NCBI RefSeq assembly: GCF_021390545.1
Contig: NZ_JAJUWR010000006.1
Coordinates: 1 to 64,000 of the forward strand
Direction of reading: 5' to 3'
DNA from: Algoriphagus sp. AGSA1
Lineage (GTDB): Bacteria; Bacteroidota; Bacteroidia; Cytophagales; Cyclobacteriaceae
Length of the DNA: 64,000 nucleotides
This document shows positions 52,733-61,600 of this stretch, piece by piece. The position numbers and the translations under genes were made by a program. The first letter of the stretch is position 1; every line of letters begins with the position of its first letter. Below the pieces are notes generated by a model. That model made no database searches. It was not told where the DNA came from and saw only the letters and a program-made list of their open reading frames with translations.

Positions 52733-54622
52733 TTACAGTTTGTAAGCGCTGATTTCTCCGCTGCTAGAGAGGTAGTACAGATAGCCTTCCATATCATCGA
52801 CCTCATATAGGGGCTTTTTGTCCTTTAGAACAATTGCCTTTTCGGTTATTCCGGTGTCTTTGTTCACCTTTACCAGTCCCACACCGGCGTCGAGCACAGT
52901 GAGTATAAAACGGTCGTTTTCGGTTGCCATGGTGGCCTTAAACCGCTTGGTCATTTCCTGATAGGAACTGGAAGCTATGTTTTCAAAGTTCCTGGCGGCG
53001 ATCGCGTTTTGGTTGGCCCGCTGCGCCCCGGCACTGCTGTAGTTGCCCAGGGAATAGTGATAGGTGGATTGTGAGGCCGCCGCGGCCGCAACAGTGGCCG
53101 AAGCCACGGTCATCACACCCATGGCTACCTTCACAATCCCGCTTTGCCCAGGAGCTTTGTGAAAGGTGTGGTAGCTTTCTTTGCCTTCAGTGTCCAGGAG
53201 CATCATGTTTTGGTCCGAGGCCAAAAATATCCCGGAGTTGCGCACATCGATCTCGCTAGCGCTCTCCTTTCCCTCAAATTTGAATTTGGACAAGGTGCTT
53301 ACATCTCCTGTTTTTTCGTTGATTGCCAGCAATTCATCCCCGGTGTTGATCAGATAGCGCCCGTTTGCCTGATCATAAGAGCTGGACACGGAAGAGGCTT
53401 TTTTGTATTCAATGGGTTTCTTCCAAACCGGCTCACCTGTAGAGAGATTCACGATATTGGCATCAGTTTCAGAAATGTAAATGAGTCCCAGAGGAGTATT
53501 GGCCATGGTATGTATGTTCTCACCAGTTTTCAGCGGTTTTTTGAACAGGGGAGTTCCACTAAATGATATTTTGTTGATTCCGCCTTCTTTTAAGCCAAAC
53601 AAAATCCCATCATCCATGACATAAAAATGGCTTACATACCCCTTGGTTTTAGGGGTCTTTTCCCACAGATCTTCACCCGAAGCGGCATTGAGAAAGGCTA
53701 TTTCGGATTGTCCTCCTGCAGTCAGTTGGCCCAAAGTACTGCTGCCACCGCCTTTGAATACATCGCTTACTACTGCCAGACCATCAGGCAGGATTTTAAA
53801 GCGGGTAATGCTTCCTTTTATTTTACGTTCCTTGTCCCAGAGCGGGTTTCCGTCTTTTCCAAACTTGTAGATACGGGTATCACCATTGGAGCGTTCTTCA
53901 AAACCGTAGATTTCATTTCCTAAAGGGTCAACGGTCATTTGGGAGATGTTTTTGATGTCTGTTTCCCACAAAATTGTCCCATCTTCCACATTGGCGCATA
54001 CCACGTTTTTGGTCGTGGGGACAAATACCCTGTCGCCTAGGAGAAAAGGAGTTCCTGAACTCATCGGGATGCTGGCCGCACTGCGGGTCTTGCCGGCTTT
54101 CGGATCCAGGTTCGCAAAGCCTTCCTGTTTGCCCGTTGCCAGATCATAGATACCCACTGCCAATACCTCACCTTCGTCCTTGTTGCGGTTACCCACTACG
54201 ACCAATTTGTTCTCGGGTAGGAAAATTTTGAGTTGGGCGATCTGCTTCCATCCCTTTTCCTCGGTCACAAACATTTTTTTGCCCTGCACCACATCGATCA
54301 CCGTGCGCTTGGAGTTGGCGAAAAGGGTTCCGGGAATCTGAGATTTGCCGCCTTGGGTCACTATAACATAAGGGGACAGGGGAACTATCTCTATTTCGTC
54401 TTCCTTGATTTTTCCATACTCTTCGAACACAAAATGTGGGTCTGATGCTCCGGGTCTGATACCTGCCAGACCGCTACTGCCATTGACCAGCAGTACCCCT
54501 GCATCGGTAAGTTGCATTTTCTCAATTTTTCCTCCTATATCATAAATGAATTGTGGGCTGGTTTGTCCCATAGCTCCCAAAGCGATCAGAGGAGCAATCA
54601 ATAGTAAAATATATTTTTTCAT
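52733..54622 (-). CDS. PQQ-like beta-propeller protein
   Basis: 629 residues with a signal peptide (MKKYILLLIAPLIALGAMGQ). Repeated blades carry motifs such as ANVEDGTILWETDIKN, FLNAASGEDLWEKTPKTKG and VNLSTGEPVWKKPIEYK, the WD/PQQ-like G-x-x-x-W pattern. A Gly/Ala-rich helical insertion lies around 500-560 (VAAAAASQS). PQQ-type propellers without the dehydrogenase motifs serve as scaffolds. The protein is probably periplasmic or surface-exposed. Its start is preceded by the repeated leader element with a full distal block. Confidence 0.82.
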   Translation of the reverse strand: MKKYILLLIAPLIALGAMGQTSPQFIYDIGGKIEKMQLTDAGVLLVNGSSGLAGIRPGASDPHFVFEEYGKIKEDEIEIVPLSPYVIVTQGGKSQIPGTLFANSKRTVIDVVQGKKMFVTEEKGWKQIAQLKIFLPENKLVVVGNRNKDEGEVLAVGIYDLATGKQEGFANLDPKAGKTRSAASIPMSSGTPFLLGDRVFVPTTKNVVCANVEDGTILWETDIKNISQMTVDPLGNEIYGFEERSNGDTRIYKFGKDGNPLWDKERKIKGSITRFKILPDGLAVVSDVFKGGGSSTLGQLTAGGQSEIAFLNAASGEDLWEKTPKTKGYVSHFYVMDDGILFGLKEGGINKISFSGTPLFKKPLKTGENIHTMANTPLGLIYISETDANIVNLSTGEPVWKKPIEYKKASSVSSSYDQANGRYLINTGDELLAINEKTGDVSTLSKFKFEGKESASEIDVRNSGIFLASDQNMMLLDTEGKESYHTFHKAPGQSGIVKVAMGVMTVASATVAAAAASQSTYHYSLGNYSSAGAQRANQNAIAARNFENIASSSYQEMTKRFKATMATENDRFILTVLDAGVGLVKVNKDTGITEKAIVLKDKKPLYEVDDMEGYLYYLSSSGEISAYKL

Positions 54623-54705
54623 GTGTATATAATTGATTTTTAATGGTCACATGCCCGCGTGGCGTCGGACAGGGAATCCCTGCCTGCTGGCAGGCTCGAT
54701 TTCAT
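54620..54705 (-). promoter_or_regulatory. Repeated 5' leader element before the PQQ-like gene
   Basis: On the coding strand: ATGAAATCGAGC, a CCTGCCAGCAGGCAGG hairpin, then GACCATTAAAAATCAATT and ATATACACATGAAA at the gene start. The distal ATG opens a short frame (MKSSLPAGRD...) of 22 codons that ends inside the element. Confidence 0.65.
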
Positions 54706-54836
54706 AGTCAACTGGATTTTATGCTAGAGATTGGCTATTACTAGTTCGTGCGGTCAGTCCCGCTTCTCCGGGTAGTTTTGGATTGCATGAAATGGATCAG
54801 GTTTTCAATTGTACCGGAGGTGGAACGCTGATGCTT

Positions 54837-55349
54837 TTACAGGTTGAAGGCTCCTTCAGTTATTTGTTTCGTACTATTGTTGCCGGAGTTTTTACAGGTA
54901 AACTCAAAAGATCCGGTAATCTTGGTTTCCGTAAACTCGTCTATAGTGACTTCGCCTGCAACAGAAGAGTCAAATGGAGCCTGCCAAGTCTGTGTTGCCT
55001 GCGGGTTGGAAGTGTTTACCTCTATGTAGCTGGCACTTATTGATATATTGGCACCTCCTCCAATTTGGTATATTCCCGGGCCTGTCACCCCGTTCAAAAC
55101 AATTACGATCCCTTTGCCGGAACTGTCATTTCCCTGAAGGGTCACAGTGGTAGTTGAACCCACACTGATTCGGTTAGCCGCACTGAACTGAGGGTTTGAG
55201 GTGAATGTTGCTCCATCCACTTTGGCCTTAATTGTCCCGGAGTCAGCGTTTCCGGGATCCCGCTCATCATCGTTACTGCATGAGGATCCTGCAAGCAACA
55301 AAGTCAAAGCTATCAGCATTCCGTACATTTTGTTTTTAGTCGTTTTCAT
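54837..55349 (-). CDS. DUF6252-like lipoprotein
   Basis: 170 residues with lipobox GSSC (Cys25) followed by SNDDERD. GTIKAKVDGATFTS opens the mature domain and ITGSFEFTCKNSGNNSTKQI, then TEGAFNL closes it, the pattern of DUF6252 proteins. These are small beta-rich outer-membrane lipoproteins of unknown role, widespread in Bacteroidetes. It stands between the PQQ-like gene and the NarL system, on the same strand, with 214 bases to the former. No repeated leader precedes it. Confidence 0.8.
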   Translation of the reverse strand: MKTTKNKMYGMLIALTLLLAGSSCSNDDERDPGNADSGTIKAKVDGATFTSNPQFSAANRISVGSTTTVTLQGNDSSGKGIVIVLNGVTGPGIYQIGGGANISISASYIEVNTSNPQATQTWQAPFDSSVAGEVTIDEFTETKITGSFEFTCKNSGNNSTKQITEGAFNL

Positions 55350-55790
55350 GGTTATCTGTTTTTTGTTATCTGTTTAGTTCAATTTCTGGTCGTCATTATT
55401 GGCACTTTGGTAAAAAGATAGTCTGTAAAGCATGGTTTTTATTGAGTCAAAAATTGGATCTGATTATATAGTTGTAAAGTAAGGTGCTTACTAAGAGTGA
55501 ATCCATACGCAATTCTTCGTATTTTGAAAGCTATCCTGTATAAATAGGGCATGCTGAAAAAAATTTCAGGTGTACCTGACCTGCTTACCGACAAGGCAGG
55601 TCCAAGGCTGTTGAATGAAGATTTATGCTTGTTTACGAAATCTTATGTCGCTTTTGCCTCCTTACTGGTGGAAAAGTGGATATCATATAAAGTGTAAATG
55701 AAAAAGAATAGTGGAAACTTGCCTGAATGATCCCTATATGCGAAAAGAATCAGCCTGAAGAAGCGGGAAACAGGTGTTTGCGTATTTGCT
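55350..55790. other. Intergenic region without recognised content
   Basis: About 440 bases with no gene, array or strong hairpin that I can support. ACCTGCTTACCGACAAGGCAGGT near 55577 is an imperfect palindrome. Confidence 0.4.
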
Positions 55791-56435
55791 TTAGGTCAAC
55801 CTGTTTTCAGACGCTTTCCTTACGGCTTCGACTTTATTGTTCACCTGTAGCTTGCGGTAAATGTTTTCGATGTGCTTGCGGACTGTATGGTAACTGATGT
55901 GAAGGTTGGCTGCTATTTGCTCGTAAGTAAGACCGTTTTTAAGCTGGGTGAGCAACTCTATTTCACGGGTGGTGAGCCCAAAGTCTTCTTGTTTTTGATC
56001 TTTGGAGAGGGGTTGGCGTATAAGCTGCAACGTTTTTAGGGCTATTACCGGACTCATAGCGGCTCCCCCGGAGAGGGTGTCCATGATAGCCTGAAAAATT
56101 TCGGTGCCGTTGTCCTCTTTTAACAGATAGCCCGACGCTCCCGACAGGATTGCGTTGAACAGGGTTTCCTCATCATCGAAAGTGGTGAGAATAAGCACTT
56201 TGATTTGCGGGTATTTGTTTTTTACTTCCAAGGTTGCGGTAATGCCGTCCATTTCGGGCATTTGCAAATCCATTAAGACAATGTCAATGTTGTGGTCTTT
56301 TTGCAGGTGGGATAATAATTCCTTTCCGTTTTTGGCGGTGCATTTGATGATGGCTTCTCGGTATTTTGCCAGACGTCTCTTTAGGCCCTGCAGGGCAAAG
56401 CTGTTGTCTTCCGCTATCGCTATATGAATGGGCAT
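55791..56435 (-). CDS. NarL/LuxR-type response regulator
   Basis: 214 residues. The receiver domain has the acidic pair AEDN near 8-11 and the phosphoacceptor Asp56 in VLMDLQMPEMDG, with LTTFDDEETLF and SGYLLKED following. The C-terminal LuxR helix-turn-helix (about 148-210) reads LTTREIELLTQLKNGLTYEQ, IAANLHISYHTVRKHIENIY. The sensor kinase gene lies upstream on the same strand, so the pair forms a two-component system. The 118-base space between them suggests a common transcript. Confidence 0.92.
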   Translation of the reverse strand: MPIHIAIAEDNSFALQGLKRRLAKYREAIIKCTAKNGKELLSHLQKDHNIDIVLMDLQMPEMDGITATLEVKNKYPQIKVLILTTFDDEETLFNAILSGASGYLLKEDNGTEIFQAIMDTLSGGAAMSPVIALKTLQLIRQPLSKDQKQEDFGLTTREIELLTQLKNGLTYEQIAANLHISYHTVRKHIENIYRKLQVNNKVEAVRKASENRLT

Positions 56436-56553
56436 CTCTTGTCTGTTATACTCATCATAAAGTTAACTGCTTAGGGTTAGATGGCTATACGCAGTTGTTC
56501 GTATTTTCTAGGCTGGTTTGAAAATCCAGGTTTTGGGATTATAGCTGTTTATT

Positions 56554-58332
56554 CTAGAATCGGCCCTCCACGGTGGTCCCGTTACCGGGGGTGCTGTTGA
56601 CATGGATCTCACCTTTCAATTCGGTCATTCTGGATTTCATATTCTGCAATCCGTTACCGCTCCGGGCAGAAGAAATCTCAAAGCCGACCCCGTTATCACT
56701 AATGGAAAAGCATATTTTCTCGCGGGCATCTAAAAGGATGCGGATATGCTGGGCTTTGGCATATTTGTATGCATTGCTTACAGCCTCCTGTATGACACGG
56801 AAAAGATGTGTGGCCTGGATATCAGTGAGGGTTTTTTCGGTGTTACCATCGGAGCGTACGGTGATTTTAGTGCCATTTTGGTTGAGCGGTTTAAAGAAGT
56901 CACGCAGACGGAGAGCAATAGCATCCATGGTGATTTCCTGATTGTTCAGTAACCAAACGGTCTTGCGCAATTCACGCATGCTTAGTGCCAGTGTTTTTTG
57001 CAGTTCCGGCAGATTATCAGTGATCTGATCGGGAGACATCTCCGGTATCTGCTCTACGGAGGCGTTGATGAGTGTAAGATAAGAGCCGATGTTGTCGTGA
57101 AGTTCTCTGGAGATACGGAGACGCTCTTCCTGAATATTGGCGCGTTCTCTTTCTTCGGCAAGTTTCAGTTCCAGGGCAGCCTGTTTCGCGACAAGTTCTT
57201 TCCGCTTGAAAAGGTAGTACAGCATGCCTGCGATCAGCAACAACAATCCTGCGGAAGTAATGAGCCATATCGTCCGTTTCCTCAGATCAAGCTCCTTCTG
57301 CTGAATGGTTTGCTTCTGTTCCAACAGGGCTTTGTCTTTTTGGGCAGCCTCGTATTTGGCTTCCATTTCTATAAGTGACTTGGCCCTGTTGATGCTGTAC
57401 AAGGTGTCCATCATCCGAATTTCTTGCTTTTTCAGCCCGTAGGCCAGATCGAAGCGATTACTGTTTTCATAGACATCGGACAACAAAGAAGCGGTGTGTA
57501 TGGCCAGGTCTTGATAAAGTTTTGAGGAAGAAAGCTGAAAGGAAGAGTCCAGGTAGGCTTTCGCGTTGTTGTAGTCCTTTTCACGAAGGTAAAATTCCCC
57601 GACGTTGTTCAGATTGATAGCATAAGGAAAGGTGTCTTTCAGGGCTTTCCTGACCTCTAGAGCTTCAAGCAACATCATTTTTGCTTTGCTTTTTTGACCC
57701 ATTTCGTCCAGCAAGCCTCCCATGTAATCCAGCGTATAACCTAGGCCAATGGAATCATCAGCCGCACGAGAATAGTCTTCCGATTTTTGAAATGATTTCA
57801 GGGCACTGTCCAGTTCTCCCAAACGCCACAGACAAACCCCGGAATGGTTGTGCCCTGTGGAAGCCAATACAGGAAAGCCGTGCGCTTCGGCCAGTGTTAT
57901 TGCTTTTTGATGGTATTCTATAGCTGTGCGCAATTTCTCCTCATCAACGATTTTGTTGGCTCTTCTGGCACTACGCGAATAGTGCAGGCCGATGGCATAA
58001 AGGATGTCTATTTCATCTTCAATGAAACTGTTTTCCTGACTGATGGTAAGTGCTTCCACCAAATGGTCGAAACCCTTTTCGCGTTCATTGCGGTAATAAT
58101 ACAGTTCGTCTAATAGCTTATGCGATTTTACCAGCCATTGCGTTTGCTTGTTAGCTTTGGCCCAGTCTAATATTTGATGGATATAGATAAGACTGGAATC
58201 GGGGTTTGAGCTGCGTATGTCAAGTGCTCGTTGGTACTTTTTGTTTGTTTTGTTTTCAGAAGGTAGCTGTTGTGCCCACGATTGGGTGACCGCACATATA
58301 TGGAAAATGAATACAACAACGAACAATTTCAT
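56554..58332 (-). CDS. TPR-containing sensor histidine kinase (HisKA_3)
   Basis: 592 residues from ATG 58332, which gives a proper signal peptide (MKLFVVVFIFHICAVTQSWA). A longer frame from 58419 merely reads the leader element. The periplasmic part (about 30-360) has tetratricopeptide repeats (ALEVRKALKDTFPYAINLNN, VGEFYLREKDYNNAKAYLD). One membrane segment follows near 368-390, then a coiled coil, the H box RISRELHDNIGSYLTLINAS and a HATPase domain with VIQEAVSNAYKYAKA and the SARSGNGLQNMKSRM G box. It pairs with the NarL regulator. Confidence 0.9.
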   Translation of the reverse strand: MKLFVVVFIFHICAVTQSWAQQLPSENKTNKKYQRALDIRSSNPDSSLIYIHQILDWAKANKQTQWLVKSHKLLDELYYYRNEREKGFDHLVEALTISQENSFIEDEIDILYAIGLHYSRSARRANKIVDEEKLRTAIEYHQKAITLAEAHGFPVLASTGHNHSGVCLWRLGELDSALKSFQKSEDYSRAADDSIGLGYTLDYMGGLLDEMGQKSKAKMMLLEALEVRKALKDTFPYAINLNNVGEFYLREKDYNNAKAYLDSSFQLSSSKLYQDLAIHTASLLSDVYENSNRFDLAYGLKKQEIRMMDTLYSINRAKSLIEMEAKYEAAQKDKALLEQKQTIQQKELDLRKRTIWLITSAGLLLLIAGMLYYLFKRKELVAKQAALELKLAEERERANIQEERLRISRELHDNIGSYLTLINASVEQIPEMSPDQITDNLPELQKTLALSMRELRKTVWLLNNQEITMDAIALRLRDFFKPLNQNGTKITVRSDGNTEKTLTDIQATHLFRVIQEAVSNAYKYAKAQHIRILLDAREKICFSISDNGVGFEISSARSGNGLQNMKSRMTELKGEIHVNSTPGNGTTVEGRF

Positions 58333-58392
58333 GTGTTTATAATTGTTTTTCAGTGGCCATACCTGCCCGGAGGTAGGCAGGCTCGATTTCAT
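58330..58392 (-). promoter_or_regulatory. Repeated 5' leader element before the kinase gene
   Basis: Coding-strand order: ATGAAATCGAGC, CCTGCCTACCTCCGGGCAGG hairpin-like spacer, GGCCACTGAAAAACAATT, ATAAACACATGAAA at the start. Here the distal ATG is in frame with the kinase, giving a possible N-terminal extension that begins MKSSLPTSGQVW. Confidence 0.68.
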
Positions 58393-58640
58393 CATATTGA
58401 ACTTACTTATTGAGTTCAATATAGTTTTTTCTGAGAGGTAATTTTGCAGGGGGCAGCATTGAAATAGCTGCTTGCTAAAATTGATTTGTCAAAAACCTAT
58501 ATTCTGATTGTTTTTAGTTTTAATTTAGTTGCTTTTAGATCCCGTGGGCAAGCCTACTTTAAAAGAAGGGCTTCTGATCAAGCCTGGGGAGAAAATGAAG
58601 TTGAGATCTAAAAATTTCAACAGGTCGGAACGTTTAAAAT

Positions 58641-61600
58641 ATGAATAGAATAATTGCTTTTTTGGTTTTTGCGGCTGTTTTAACCGGATTATATTCTTGC
58701 AGATCGGGTGATTCAAGCGGTGAAGTAGATAGTCTCTATCGCTTCAGAGAGTACATTCGGCACCATACTTCGGGCAGGCAATCTGTGGTAGATCCGATTG
58801 TGATTGAATTGATTAAACCGCTGGATCAATTTGATTTAGCGCAAGAGCTGCCTGCCGATTACCTGAAGATCTCTCCCAGGACATCGGGGAAACTGGTGAT
58901 AGAGAATGGCACCAATCTGATGTTTGTGCCAGATGAAAAACTGAAGGCAGACACAGAATATACTGTCACCCTGAAGCTGGACAAGCTCTACGACGATCTT
59001 AGCAAGGATTTTAGATCCTTTTCATTCAGTTTTAAGACGCTTACGCCAAATTTCAAAATCAACACAGAGGATCTGCAGTCCTACTCACAGGATTGGCAAT
59101 ATATCAACGGATCATTAGAGTCCAACGAAATCCTCACCAAAGATGAAGCTGCCGGGATTATAAGGGCAAGTCAAAACAAACAAAACCTAAAAGTCAGCTT
59201 TACTGAACCTCTTCCTGCTGCAAGGCACTTCAGCTTTGTTATTGACAGCATCAGACGTTTCGAAGAAGACTCTGAACTTCTTATCTCTTGGGATGGGAAG
59301 TCCATCAAATCCAAAAACAATGGAGAAGCTGTTTTTCCTATTCCTGGCAAAAGCAACTTCTCTATTTTATCTATAAATGCGGCTATGGTACAAGGGTCTT
59401 TTCTGAAGATCAACTTTTCGGATCCTTTGGTGGAAAACCAAAACTTCAATGGACTGGTCAGCATACAGGATAGGAATAACCTGAGGTTTGAAGTGAATGG
59501 GAATGTGCTCAGTGTCTATCCGGAAGATAGGATCACAGGAGCAGTGCTCGTGGAGATTTTTGAAGGGATTTCCAGTGTCTATGGCTATAAACTGAAAAAA
59601 AACTTTTCTGAGCTGATCGCTTTCGAGCAATTGAAGCCGGCATTGAGGGCTGTTTCCAAAGGGGCAATCCTTCCAGGTTCGGCTTCCACTCCCTTTTATT
59701 TTGAAGCGGTCAATCTCAACGCAGTGGAAGTACGGATTATTAAAATCTTCCAAGACAACATACTGCAGTATCTGCAGACCTCCAATCTCGGTGATCAATC
59801 CACCTATAATCTGAATACGGTAGGGAGAAGAATTGCCAAGAAAACGATTCAACTTGAAAGCACCGGGCTGGAAAATGATGGTGTTTGGAAAGCTTATGGA
59901 TTGAATCTGTCAGAGTATTTCAAGGCAGATCCGGGAGCAATTTACCGCGTGGAGTTGAGCTTTAAAAAAGAGCATACCGCATACAATTGTGAACCGGCAT
60001 TGGACAGTACTGTTTCTGATGAGTTCGAGGACGATTATTATTACGATGAATATGATAGTCCCTCTCAGGATTTGGATGAAGAAGAACGTGAAGAACAGTA
60101 CTGGAACAATAAAATTTACCGCTGGAGGACTTATTCATATAACTGGGAACAGCGGGATAATCCTTGCCATGCGGCCTATTACAATGAAGAAAGAGTGTTG
60201 TCCACCAACGTGCTCGGTTCGGATCTGGGGTTCATCGCCAAGAGTGGCGGCAATAAAACCTATCGTTTTATCACTACAAATCTCCTGACAACCAACCCTG
60301 AGGGAGGTGTAAAGATTTCCTTGTACAACTTTCAGAAGCAGCTCATCGGTGAACTGACCACGGAAGCTGATGGTATGGTCACCCATGAGGAGAAACAGCA
60401 TATTGCATTTGCGGTGGCTCAAAAGAACAACAACTATGCGTATTTGAAATTGGAAGATGGGAATATGTTGTCCCTTAGTAATTTTGATATCTCCGGAAAA
60501 GAGCTCCAAAAAGGTCTCAAGGGATATATCTATAAAGATCGCGGTGTCCATAGACCGGGAGATACCATCCACTTGACATTTGCGCTGAATGACTTGGGGA
60601 ATCCTTTGCCCGCAGGACATCCCGTGACACTGGAGGTCTCGGATGCTCAGGGTAAAATCGTGCAGAAAACCGTGGCGCAGGGCATTGAATCTAACCTCTA
60701 TTACTTTCCCATCAGCACTGAGGCGGATTCGCCCACTGGTAACTGGAGGGCAACGGTTCATGTAGGCGGAGCCAAATTCTCAGAGGTGCTCCGAGTGGCA
60801 ACCGTCAAGCCTAACCGGTTGAAAATCAACTTGGATTTTGATGAAGAAGTGCTCTCAGCTGCTAAGCCTATCAGAGGAACTGCCACGGTAAACTGGCTGC
60901 ATGGCGCCATAGCCAAAAATCTGGATATAGAAATGGAGGCAACGATCAGAAGCACATCCACGGCCTTCAAGGATTTTCCAGAGTATGTATTTACAGATCC
61001 GATCAGGACATTTGAAGAAACAGAAGTGTCCATCTTAAAAGGAAAAGTTGACGCTGCCGGTAAGATTTCCATTTTCAAGGAGTTGGAACTTAACAAAAAT
61101 GCCCCGGGAATGCTCCGGGCCAGTATCCTTACCAAAGTATTTGAGGGTGGAGGTGATTTTTCGTTGGATGTGTTTACCAAGGACATCGCTCCATTTAGCC
61201 ATTTTGTGGGACTTAAATCGCCAAAAGCGCAAGGTTATGGATCGTATTTCACAGATGAAAATACCCGTTTTGAAGTAGTCTCGGTGGATGAAAATGGTAA
61301 ACCTGTGGGTAATCGAGATTTGCAGGTAAAAGTTTACCGTATTGAGTGGCGCTGGTGGTGGAGCCGTGGAGGTGATAACCTCTCAACGTATGAAAATGCC
61401 AGTTTACACAGACCATTCAAAGACATCAATGTCAGTACCGACGCAACAGGCAAAGCAAATTTTGAATTAGCTATTCCGGAGGAAGAGAGTGGACGATACC
61501 TCATTAGGGTCATAGATCCTAAGAGTGGGCATGCCACTGGGCGGGTGACGTATTTCTATAGAAACTGGTGGGCAAGTGCAGGTACTGCTGATGCGGAAAG

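Noticed and set aside
58333..58419. N-terminal extension of the TPR kinase
   Set aside because: The extension MKSSLPTSGQVW... is encoded by a leader element also found before genes in other frames, and the internal Met starts a proper signal peptide.
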